Of a stretch of DNA of 64,000 bases, positions 54,599 to 64,000 are shown in pieces. A program made the translations under genes and the position numbers. Below the pieces are notes generated by a model that was given only the letters and a program-made list of their open reading frames with translations, was not told the origin of the DNA and did no database searches. The stretch is from Jaapia argillacea MUCL 33604. Taxonomy: Eukaryota > Basidiomycota > Agaricomycetes > Jaapiales > Jaapiaceae. The DNA is taken from the NCBI GenBank assembly GCA_000697665.1, contig KL197727.1, positions 248,001-312,000 of the forward strand. Direction: 5' to 3'. The stretch's first letter is position 1. Every line of letters starts with the position of its first letter.

Positions 54599-57562
54599 CT
54601 AGTCCACCCCTCCTGAATCTGTAGGGTTTATCGGGCCCTGCTGTGGAAGACGGGATGGTGGTGAAGTTGTCGGCGAAGACGCCGCGGTCGTGAAAGCTTC
54701 TGGTGAACTTGGACGCTGGGGATCTTCATGACCCTCTGATAGTCCACGCGGGCTTGAGTTCACAGCACTGACATCTGCTTGTGTAACCGGTACTTCTGCT
54801 GGCAATGGGGAGAGGGAGGGCGGAGGAACGTTATGTTCCGCTGGGTTCGGCATTCGCGGAATGGGCGGGAGATCGTTGTCTGATTTGGGGTAGTTTGCCC
54901 GAGCCGAAGGATGGATACTGTTGGCTGGTCGAGCAGGCATTGCAGGGGTGAAGTCCTCTGGAGGGCGATTCGTTGACACGTAAGACGGGGGCACGCTTGC
55001 GACTTTAGTATGTGATGAGCCGTAAGTTGGAGCGACAGGCTCTACTGATGGCGGCAGTGGGAGGGGCGGTTCTGGACTAGGGGAATCACGGTCTTCAAAC
55101 AGAGTTTGTGAATTGGTTATCAGGTCTTCCATAAGAGAATCCTATGAAAGAGTGGTTTACAGAGAATCTCCATACAGGACAAGGATAACACACCTTGTAG
55201 TTCTGGAGACTGAGAAGATCCCCGGCTTTCGGCATCTCATCTTCCCCAAATATGACAGTACCGAAAATAATGGCCAGATTGTGGGCGTCCATTTTGGTCT
55301 TATCGCAGCATGCAGCCACCCGCGCCAGATGTTCCACGACGGCCTTCAACGTCGCCTGATGGACAGGGGGAAGCCTGCGCATTTTACCACGCAGAAGAAG
55401 AAAGTCATTGGACGCATGATCAGCTTCGACAAGGTTAGAAGCCAGCCGCGCTCAGATAAATAAGAGTTCTCACTGAGGTCCTCGGTATGTTGGATACGGT
55501 CCTGCAAGGGGAACTTGAACACTGGATCAGGCAACTCCCGGAGATAGAGCTGCGTGAAGGAGAACATAGAAGCATCCAAGTCTTTGGAAAATGAAAGTGA
55601 CGCACCTTCAAAAGGGAGGCTACTGCGTACACGTCGTCGGTCCCAGGATTAAATTTGAATGCTTTCTCGTTGCGTTCAATCTTGTGCTGCAACTGGATGC
55701 GATACGAAGCAAGTCAGATAATATCCTCGAGCCGATGAGAGAGATTCAACTTCTTGCACCACAGCGTGGCGTCCTGAGACCTGTTCGGAGGGGTGAATAG
55801 TGCGAGTGATGGGAATGGCGAAGTAGCTCACTCGATACACCCCTTCGGTTTCTAGTCCACGTTTATCAATCTCCTGTATACACAAGCGGACTACCCTTGG
55901 TATTTCGGCGTCACTTAAGCCTCGGCTGGTCGCGTAATCTACGAGGCTAACGCCGAAGATGAGATCGCTGCATTCGCCGACAAAATAGTTGTAGTAAAGC
56001 ACGGGCTTTGGAATTGCAGACGCCAATGACCGGGATATACGCGAGGCGATGACGTTCGCATCGGACGAAGGGGAGATCTTATCAACCACGTGACGGCCGT
56101 GATTTGAGAGAGCTGTCTCCGTTGTCGTGGTTGCCCTGTACACCACGATTGGGGGTCAAGGAACATCGAAAGACATAGACAGACTTACGACATGTTATCA
56201 GTGTACTTCTCCAGCACTTTCTTCAGAGTCTCCGCAGATTCGATGATGAACAATTCCAAGCTCTGAAAGAGACATTTGGAGGACCGCCAATCCATGAAGT
56301 AGGGCCACCAACCTTATATCCACCTTCCAAGATCTTGGTCCTTCGTAAGCGAAGGGTCTCAAGCCAGTGAACAGCCCTTCGATACTCCTTATCTAGAGGC
56401 AGATAGGTCAAGCCATCGAACGATCAACCAGTGCCACTCACCAGCTTCGTCGGCTTCCCGCTTAGCTTTAACGGTTCGAAGGGCGTCAGGACGACTAGGA
56501 AGACCGTCCTTCCCTGTGTTAGCTTTGTCAAGGAAGGTCATTAGCTGATTCAATTGCTTCTTCCCTGTGCAGAAGACGAATGAGTAATGCACGAACGACC
56601 TTGCCGTAGACATGACCTTGGTGAGCCAGATCTGACAAGGCGGTGGAAGATGAAGGAGAACGGTTACGGGTGGGTGCAGTCACTGAAGGGCGACGGTCCA
56701 AGGGTCGCAATGGCTGGGGTGCTGTAACAACAGGTTTCAACGGAGCCTGTGAGTTATCAGTTTGAAACGATGCCGTCGAGGATGATGGGGTCTGAGCAGC
56801 TGCCGCCGCCGCCTTATGCTCCTGGAAATAGAGGTATGTGTAAAAATCGCCTGCGATAGAGCAAAGACCCTACGTCGACTTCCTGACACTTTCTCAGATA
56901 ATTGCGCTTCAACCTAGGCAGAGTGTTCTCCGCATAATCAACATGCGCGGCGATAGACTCTTTGAGGTCCTCTTTGATGCGCTTCCGGGTTCGCTCTTGT
57001 GTTTCCTATGATGTAGTTCCAGAACTCCACTCAAGTTCTAGGGCATATCGAACGCACTTTCAGAGCGGTGAGAGGATTCAATACATCGGCATCAAGTGTG
57101 GCGAGGAAAGCCTGTCTCGTTTGCGCCTCTGCTTCATGTCAACAATAGCTGCCACTGCGATAGGTCACGATGACCTTACCTCGGTCGACATTGTCGCGGA
57201 TCTCACTCCACGCACTCCTCGTCGTATTCAGACTACCCCGATCGTCGAGCCATCCATCAACTGCCTTGGCTTTGCGGTGTAGCTTGTGCAATGAGTCCAC
57301 ACTGATAGGTGTATCAGTATTCAACTGAAATCAGGTCAAGGCAGAGGCGTTACTAGGCTTCCTCGACCCTCTTCCTGCGCCATAAGATACGTTAGCCAGG
57401 TGAGATACGCAACGCTCTGTAATCTTACCTTTCTTGGAAGAAGCTCAGGTAGGAGTCTGTGAGAAATCGAAGTTGTAGGTCAAACAGTGGGATGGGGCCT
57501 TCGGTCTGACCATCCCCTTGGTTTGGACGAGGAGTCGGTGGCGGATCTGGGACGGCAGACAT
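54599..57562 (-). CDS. RGD1: F-BAR plus RhoGAP protein (Rgd1-like)
   Basis: Rgd1 stimulates GTP hydrolysis by Rho3/Rho4 and bends membranes through its F-BAR domain at sites of polarised growth. About fifteen exons. The start at 57562 (MSAVPDPPPTPRPNQGDGQT) leads into the FCH helix FDLQLRFLTDSYLSFFQERK and the F-BAR coiled regions (LHKLHRKAKAVDGWLDDRGS, ERTRKRIKEDLKESIAAHVD, KKQLNQLMTFLDKANTGKDG, KEYRRAVHWLETLRLRRTKI). The RhoGAP domain follows: FGVSLVDYATSRGLSDAEIP, GLETEGVYRVSGR (arginine finger region), DVYAVASLLKLYLRELPDPV and MDAHNLAIIFGTVIFGEDEM. The C-terminus is Pro/Ser-rich and ends at 54599. Two introns in the FCH region end at alternative AGs; I chose those keeping VDSLHKL in phase. 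Catalytic Arg, Lys-equivalent and Asn appear present. Confidence 0.87.
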
Positions 57563-58160
57563 GGATGAGAATCAATCAACAGATGGGTCGCTGCTCAGCA
57601 GGTTTCACATGTTCAAATGTTCCCACGCATACAACGCGTCTGTGCAACTTCAGGTTGGCGGTTATCTTACACAAGGTCCGACTTAAAAGTTGCTATCGAT
57701 GAATTCATAATGCAAAAAGATTCATTGCAAGGCGAAGAACGATGCCGAACGACGCTGAGGCGAGAAAATAAGGGATGCGTGTAGTGGGAAACCAACCGTC
57801 CTTGAGGAGGAGAATGAAGGAAATATGTTATACCTTTCCCATCACCAGGTATGCGCTGCAACAGGGGCAAGAAGGAACGGCAGCCAATGATCGCCAGCAT
57901 GGTCACGGTCGAGTTATCCTGGCAGATGAATCGTAAGACAAGTCGAGGCCAATAAATGTCGCAAGGCTCGAGCGGGTGGTTAAACCATTGCAAGAGGATC
58001 CAGTACCAGACCAGAAACCAGGGAGAGACATCAGGGAGTAGACTTAGATTATGAGAACGAAGGTACTAATATGGCAGGCGAAGACAGCTCAACAAACTCG
58101 ATCGGAGAAAGCCATTAACCAAAGAGACCCGCGATTGTCGAGGTACATATCAAATACTTT
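57563..58160. other. Intergenic, upstream of RGD1
   Basis: About 600 bases between the RGD1 start and the 3' end of the RNA-binding gene. A 108-codon minus frame (57667-57993) lacks splice links or family and is not accepted. Confidence 0.45.
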
Positions 58161-60102
58161 TCAGGCCCTGCGGTAGCTACCACTGGGGTCTCCAGATTCG
58201 CGGCCATTACGAGGAGGATAATCTCGAGGAGGACCAGCACTTCTGGGTGGTGGCACAGACGCAGAACCATTGCCAGGGTAGCCATTGCCAGAGTAGGTGT
58301 CATAGCCAGCTGTTCCGGGAGCCGAGCGAGAGGGGGGACTTTGCGAACGACGGCTATTATCAAAGTGAATAAGGTGTAGGAAGAAAAAACCAACAACATA
58401 CCGATATCGCTGAGTGGGAGCATCCGTGCTTGGAGCCCTCGGCGGCGGATAGTCCGGATATCTCGAGGATGGAGGACTTGGGGGGCGACCTCGGAACTCA
58501 GGCGGAGGTGGCAGGTAGTCACTATGACCCGGAATCAGTGGGCAGTCACACAGCAAAATCCAACGGAACGGACGTACCGAGGAGGCCTGTCGAACTCATC
58601 ACGCCCGCGCGGAGGAGGCACACCAGGGGGAGGGGACCGCGGACGACCGCCACCTGGGGGTGGTGGATACGCCCCATACCGATCGGGGGGAGGGAGGGGC
58701 TTTCTGTCGTATCGGTCATAGAAATCTCGAGGAGGCGGGGGTGGAGCGTAGCCACGAGGGGGATAACCCGGCGGTGGAGGAAGATCGTCAGGAGGATAGT
58801 AACCAGGGCGGGATTCGTACCGAGGAGGTGGCGGAGGGGGAGGTGGTCCACCTCTCATTCGATAATCATCGTAATCACGAGCGGACCGCATGGGCGGCGG
58901 CGGTCCCACAGGGTATTCTCGAAAATCTCTAGGAGGGGAGGGTGGCCTACGATAGTCCCGTCCAGGGGGAGGGATGGGAGGGTAATCGTAGTATCGGGGA
59001 TCACGAGGAGGAAAGCGACCATAGTCTTCCCTGTAGGACCCATATTCTCTGGGAGGGGGAGGGGGGAAGTCGCGGGAAGGCTGAATCCTGTCGATGAGAG
59101 GGGCATCACGACGTCCACCACCACCACTGTACCCAGGTTAGGAGGAGCGTTTCAATCAGAAGATAGACCGAGGACGAACCTAGAGGCACCATGGTTTGGG
59201 CATTCCCTGGTGTGGGATAAGTGATGGAGACAAGGACGAGTCGATTCAAGCATACCTCGCCCAATGACCCATCTGGCCGCACTTGAAGCATGCACCAGGT
59301 TCGCCCGCATACTTAGCAGTTCTGCCTCCCCCGTGGGACAGTTCGACCCGGATTTTGTTTCCCATGAAATAACCTTCATGATATTTTGCAACGCTTTCCT
59401 CGGCAGCCTCCTTGCTCTCAAATTCCTAAGAAGCAACAATGGCAACAAATTTAAGCGACAGGCAGCCAAACGAAAGAAACACCCCTACGACAAAACCGTA
59501 GCCAAGTCTACGAGATAACGTCAAGACCTATGAGCTCAATGAACAGTTGACTGGTTGTAAGAAAAGACCGACTTTAGTTCAATGTTGACAATGGTTCCTA
59601 TCTTGCCGAAGCAACTTTGCAAGTCTTCACGACGCGTATGTTCAGGGAGGCCTCCGATGTAGACTTTGTTCGGCTGCAGAAGACCACATGACAAGGCAGG
59701 CGAGCACAAGAAAACAAGATCAAATGAGCATCAGGACAAGTTTCCAGAAACAAGCTCGCGGCAGTTGCGGAAGGGAAGTTATTGGAAGCAGCATGGATCC
59801 AAAAGCTATGCCGGAGATGCGCCTAGCGAGCAAGAGACAAGAAGAGACCTAAGCACCTTTACTTGCTTGTCGCGACGTTCACGTTCAGAAGCAGTTTTTC
59901 CTCCAGTAGCACTACCGTCCATTTCGCTGACGCCACGAGGGTAGTCAGGATGCGCAGAATCTTGGGCGGAAGGGTCATCTGAGGGTGGCGGGCCACCATT
60001 GGATGCCTCCCCTGAAGGGCCCATAGAATCGTGCTCCGAAGGACCCCACTTGTCCTCGGGATGCGGATTGCCAGCGTCCTCTGCCATGGGAGAAGCGGCC
60101 AT
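58161..60102 (-). CDS. RRM and CCHC zinc-knuckle RNA-binding protein (SR-like)
   Basis: A probable nuclear mRNA-processing factor. The start at 60102 gives an acidic Ser/Gly-rich leader (MAASPMAEDAGNPHPEDKWG). The RRM starts NKVYIGGLPEHTRREDLQSC (RNP2 = VYIGGL) and, after an intron, GYGFVEFE forms RNP1, then ESKEAAEESVAKYHEGYFMG. A single zinc knuckle, CFKCGQMGHWARDC-like with CX2CX4HX4C spacing, follows. The long C-terminus is Pro/Arg/Gly/Tyr-rich with repeats such as PPPPPREY, DRYDRKPLPPP and RSPPPG, ending YPGNGSASVPPPRSAGPPRD. The layout resembles plant and fungal RSZ/SR proteins. The long plus-strand frame antisense to it is a shadow of this biased composition. The zinc-knuckle exon boundary near 59255 was fixed by RNP1 and knuckle frames. 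Confidence 0.82.
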
Positions 60103-60416
60103 GGAAGTCAAAGTTGAAGATGTGAGACGAGCGCCACAGCTAAACAGGGGTTACGAAAATCTTCGGAATTGGAACTCCGATGGCCCGAGCGCCTCGAGGC
60201 TCGAGAAATGCTTTGCGTTGTAAGTTAAGACCGTTAAAAGCGAGTGATTTGGGTGGGAAGTACAGCGTAGGTATGGTATGGAAGAATACTGTATATCACA
60301 AGAAGCCCTCCTGAATTACGCCGAATCAATAGTCAACGATAAAAGTCTGTTATTGAAGTAACTACAATCAAAGTCCAAATCTTCTGTGGTCCGCATGAAC
60401 GAAGCTCGGAAACCTC
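60103..60416. other. Intergenic, upstream of the RNA-binding gene
   Basis: This 314-base gap lies between the start of the RNA-binding gene and the stop of the glucanosyltransferase gene, both on the minus strand. It likely holds the RNA-binding gene's promoter. No gene is seen. Confidence 0.45.
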
Positions 60417-62352
60417 TCAGGCAACCGTCAAAATACCACCAACAACGCTGAATACGACAGCCACAGTCAAACCGATAAGGCTCCTTGCGTCATTGAAGAT
60501 AGGAACGGCCCCACTGCTATGGGTGCCGCTGGACGAGCCGCCCGAGCCCGATCCACCAGTTGTCGCAGGAGCGCTGGGTGTGAAGGTGGCCGAGGGGTTG
60601 GTCAAGCAAGAGCTTGCAGCCGAATTGGCGGCCGAGACGGTCGAGGGAGCATGAGAGTTCACCGTACCGTTTCCTGCAAAGCTGCAAGCCTGTGCATTGC
60701 GGTTGTTGGCCTCGTAGTACTCGCTCATTACAAATGAAAGCTTGGTGTCTAGATGATAAATGTGTGAGATTGGCGAAGTGGTCTGGAATTCAAACGAGGC
60801 TTACTAGGGTCACACATCGAAACAGGGCCATAGACACCAGATGTTCCATTTCCGGCGATGGCATTGCAGTTGCCACCGGATTGGCCGAGGAGTGAGCACG
60901 CTGTGTCAAGAAGAGTCCCAACAATGGCGGTGGTGTTTGTGGTTTGGGGGGTGAACTGACAGCTGAGGCTGCTCTCGAGACACGAACACGCGGCGTCGTT
61001 TGGAGTTGGGGGAAGAGTGGTGGATGCAAGGAGATCGGCACTTTGCACAGGGCACACCGGGTAGACGGTGGAACCGGCGCCTGATTGGGTTGGGGTATTC
61101 GGTGGGGTAGCATTGCCGTACTGAGTCTGCAAGTTGGTGAAGTCACTGCTGGTCGTGACGGTCTTCCCATCCGTGGAAATTGTAACCATTCCGAACTGCC
61201 CCTGGGCACTGGTGGCGGGGAAGTAGGAGAAAGCGATTCCACCAGACCACACAGGCGACATCTGGCTGCTCAGGAGCGCGCCAACCTCTGTAAAGAGACG
61301 AGGTGGGGAGGTGATGCAGCCAAACTCGCTGAAGTAGGCAGGAATGTTGTAGCTAGCGAAGTCGGATTCCACGCCAGAGTAGGATGCTTGGAATGTAGAT
61401 GCACCACACCATTCACTGTCAAAAATGACATTGAGTGCAACCCCACCCAGTGAGAGAGGGGGAGGCTTACTAGTTGTTGAGACCATAAAGATCGATAGCA
61501 GTGGCACCCGAATTAGCACCCGAAATGTCGCACGAAAGGAAATTGGCAAGAGGTTGCCTCCAGCTGGAATCGGCATCAATGGCGGCATAGCCTACCAATG
61601 CAGACGAAGAGATCGAAGTCCTACACCATATATGTGAATTAATGCGCAGGGCGGAGTGGAGACAAACGAACAAGTAGGTTTTAACGTCCCTAGCTGCGGC
61701 TTTGATATACGACGCAGCAGCGGTTCCATTGGCAGCAATAACGACTTCGTTACCAACGTTGTACGCGAGGACGTTGTCATATTTTGAGAATGCGTTTATG
61801 GTGCCAAGGTAGAGATCCAACAGGTTTGTCGACCAAGAGGGGGCATTACGGTCCATGGAGCCATTGAGAGGAAGAGAAAGATCAATACTGCGAAAAGTAT
61901 TAGAGTCAACGATGGTGAAAATAGGGGAACTAGGAGAACGAACATGGTATAGATACCAGCACCACTGAGGGCTTGCATGCACGAGTCATGATTCAATGAA
62001 GAGTTAACACTGTATACTCGAATGGTGTTGACCCCGAGCTGTTGAAGGTAGGGCAAATCACGAGCACAGGATGTGCCATCAGCCAGCGGGTCGATGAAGC
62101 TGTTAGGCTCGAGGAAAGGGTTGCTGGCACTGGCGACGACAGCACCTAATCAGGGGTCAGGAACGCCTGGAGAGGGAAGAGAGTGGAGGATGTCGTACCT
62201 TGCTCCTGATAAGCAACACCCTTGATGTAAAACCTGTTTCCATCAGCGGTGTAGAGATATCTCCCGGCCCTGGTGACCTTGGAAATAGCAGACACGCCCG
62301 ATAGGAGGGCAGCAGCGAGGGCCACAGCAGTGGCGCAGACGGTGGTCCGCAT
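60417..62352 (-). CDS. GAS1: GPI-anchored beta-1,3-glucanosyltransferase (GH72 with X8/CBM43)
   Basis: This cell-wall enzyme cuts and rejoins beta-1,3-glucan chains on the outer face of the plasma membrane. The start at 62352 gives a signal peptide ([14 protein letters not shown]). The GH72 catalytic domain has [41 protein letters not shown] (acid/base Glu) and AYFSEFGC (nucleophile Glu), with about six exons. The X8 module follows with the family's cysteines: [49 protein letters not shown] and YGPVSMCDP. After a Ser/Thr/Gly stretch, the C-terminus has [20 protein letters not shown], a hydrophobic GPI-signal end. Stop at 60417. Between X8 and the tail the last exon starts [20 protein letters not shown]. 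Confidence 0.93.
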
Positions 62353-63365
62353 TATTTTGATGGAAGTACAGAAGGTAAAGGACTGGAAGGTAGGGTGGAC
62401 TGAGGGAAAACGTTAGGAGAGAAAAGGAAAGACGACGGCGAGACACAAGGAGAAGCCTTGTAAAAACGTTGACGGTTGGTGGCTGTTTTCGGCTGACCTA
62501 AACATAGTCCATTGATTTGTCCTGTCCGCAGCTCGGTTCTAAATCTAAACAGCATTTTACTCCGCGCCTGCAGGTCGTCCTCGCCGCTTCTAAGATCTAA
62601 GAGCCCAGCAGTCTGCAGACTGTTTTTCCGACTACCAATTCCACACCCCCATGGGACGTCTGCCCTCGCGTCCCGCAGACACGCCGTTGAAGGGTCGGGC
62701 AAGCTCAACCGTTTATTCGCCTGGACTGGTTCTTGGCTCGATCCCTGTCATCTCTTGGCAGCTCGGAATGTGGCGTTTTGTCGGGTATGAAACACAAGTA
62801 GCCCCGAGTTCTCGATTTGAAGCTTTCGCGACCCCTGACAGCTGTTGCGCCAGGGCAATGCTCCAGTCGACTGTCGCCGACTTCCTTGCTCTACATACAG
62901 TAGCATTCTCAACGGTGGCTTGCCTAAGCCGGATTTGTCTCGTCGTTTCCCGATTGCCTGCCCTTTGTTTGTCGACATCATGGGGGCTGAATCCCTGTTT
63001 AGATTCACCGCCTCCTGCTTCCACGCCGTTTCTGTTTGTCCCACCGTCCGCGGAGGTAGATATGCATGTGTTTGCCATTATTCTCTCTCACTCCATTCCT
63101 TATTTTTTGATCATTGCCGACGCGTTGACGGTTTGAGGATTGACTCATGGGAGCTGAGGCAACTGCGGATTTACACGTACATCCCAGCCGCCTCCTCTTC
63201 TGATCCACGTTACACCGACTTCCAGTGACATCACATTGTTCACCGCCTCTGAACGTTCCAATCGCCTCCCCGCAGGCGATGGTCTCCACCCTCCGTCTGG
63301 TGTCGTGGTATGACTCTCTCCACACGCTCACTGCACTTATAGACACCCGGGGTACAATTTACATC
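62353..63365. promoter_or_regulatory. Intergenic, upstream of the GH72 gene
   Basis: About 1 kb between the GH72 start (minus) and the tRNA (plus). It should contain the GH72 promoter. Plus frames such as 62651-63136 have no family or splice support. Confidence 0.45.
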
Positions 63366-63456
63366 GCCCGCCTAGCTCAATCGGATAGAGCGTCAGACTC
63401 TTACCTAGGCTTCTACGGCGATCTGAAGGCTGCGAGTTCGACCCTCGCGGTGGGCT
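63366..63456 (+). tRNA. tRNA-Lys (anticodon CUU), with a 17-nt intron
   Basis: The 7-bp acceptor stem is GCCCGCC pairing with GGTGGGC at the 3' end (one G-T pair). The D arm has AGCTCAATCGGATAGAGC. The anticodon stem TCAGA pairs with TCTGA; between them the loop reads CTCTTA plus A, with anticodon CTT. A 17-nt intron (CCTAGGCTTCTACGGCG) lies after position 37, where nuclear tRNA introns sit. The T arm is TGCGAGTTCGACCCTCGCG, with GGTTCGA-like B box GAGTTCGACCC. The intron splits the loop one base 3' of the anticodon. Confidence 0.92.
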
Positions 63457-63756
63457 AGAAACACTTTTTGTGGTGAAGGAACAATGATTTTGTTATCGCA
63501 TAATTCTCCAATATTTCCCAGTTTCTATGAATTAACGTTGAAGAACCGGTGAAAGCGATGGAGAGTTCCTCTCCCCAGACCCACGGAAGCGCAGCGATTT
63601 CGGCATTTCATAGAATGTCGAGGACAGAACCAAGTCGTCTCATCAATTTCAAGATCATGTCATGGCCCAGTCGTACTCAAGTAGATTGTGAGAGTGGGGA
63701 ATCGCGGGAGCGTATTAGATTAGAGCAACCATCCATATATCTATCTATAGATTATT

Positions 63757-64000
63757 CTAAACATAGTTGGCAAACAATGGTATCAGCGATTGTGCCAGGG
63801 TGTAGCTGAAGACGAGTTTGGGCCCGACGACCAAAATCTACAAAGGGTTCAGCGTCAGACAGAGACAAGTCAAGGAATATAGTCCATACCTTGGGTGTCA
63901 GCCCTTTGAACAGCGCCAGCGGACCCTCATTCTTCAACAAATCTTTGATGACTGTAACCCCGCTAACTTTATTCTCAAAGTTGGCATTTTGGATCCGAGT
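63757..64000 (-). CDS. Mitochondrial carrier, C-terminal part (runs off the right edge)
   Basis: Reading the minus strand from the window edge gives TRIQNANFENKVSGVTVIKD followed by LLKNEGPLALFKGLTPK. Then, after an intron (GTATGG donor, CTGACG branch, TTTGTAG acceptor), come ILVVGPKLVFSYTLAQSLIP and LFANYV before the TAG at 63757-63759. The 'K-x2-GxxALFKGLTPK' loop and the following TM6 are the third repeat of mitochondrial solute carriers. The VGPKLVFS...AQ end resembles the Yhm2/oxodicarboxylate-type carriers, but the substrate cannot be fixed from this part. Confidence 0.78.

Noticed and set aside
57667-57993. A 108-codon minus frame upstream of RGD1
   Set aside because: RGD1's own ATG at 57562 and FCH domain explain the neighbourhood. 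This frame has no family or splice continuity with it.
58430-59224. A 264-codon plus-strand frame opposite the RNA-binding gene
   Set aside because: It mirrors the Pro/Arg/Gly-rich coding bias of the real minus-strand gene. The Arg/Gly/Thr pattern is the reverse complement of that repeat.

Overview
The window is nuclear DNA of a filamentous or yeast-like basidiomycete. The many short introns (about 45-90 nt, CTNAY branch points, GT-AG ends), the DUF6593 and DUF6533 families, CYP61, a Cryptococcus-like Mdv1 and the overall gene style point to Tremellomycetes. That assignment is inferred from gene content and intron style; no rRNA or other marker lies in the window. I see no LTR element, no transposon with recognisable ends and no CRISPR.

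Layout. 1-9.6 kb: the 5' end of homoserine kinase, a secreted CBM19-like protein, a glycerol-3-phosphatase-type HAD enzyme, the mitochondrial fission WD40 adaptor Mdv1, an unknown two-TM glycoprotein and the Hsp90 co-chaperone p23. 10-14.3 kb: three tandem DUF6593 paralogs. Two of them sit in an old head-to-tail segmental duplication that also copied the promoter and first exon of the next gene, ATP11, leaving a dead ATP11 fragment at 12.49-12.63 kb. 14.1-17.6 kb: ATP11, an NAD(P)-binding oxidoreductase and lipoyl(octanoyl) transferase. 17.6-25.9 kb: a gene-poor block holding two small related four-exon genes that share an 'AExLEDDNxAW' C-terminal box, plus a doubtful third gene.

25.9-45.6 kb: a mitochondrial LEA-like protein, ethanolamine-phosphate cytidylyltransferase (ECT1), sterol C-22 desaturase (ERG5/CYP61), an ammonium transporter, prenylcysteine oxidase, an unknown TM protein, an F-box protein, a dienelactone hydrolase family enzyme, a DUF6533 seven-TM-like protein and the ribosome-biogenesis nuclease LAS1. 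45.9-64 kb: a single-pass Ser/Thr-rich membrane protein, a YSC84/SH3 actin regulator, a PIF1 helicase with an RNase H1-type hybrid-binding domain, an F-BAR/RhoGAP of Rgd1 type, an RRM plus zinc-knuckle RNA-binding protein, a GH72 glucanosyltransferase with an X8 domain, an intron-containing tRNA-Lys(CUU), and the 3' end of a mitochondrial carrier.

Most genes are ordinary housekeeping functions and do not form one pathway. ECT1, ERG5, prenylcysteine oxidase, the GH72 enzyme and the secreted proteins all serve membrane or cell-surface biology, but their clustering here looks incidental. Most models were built by hand-splicing. Where exon phases add up exactly I say so; starts and weak splice sites are flagged.
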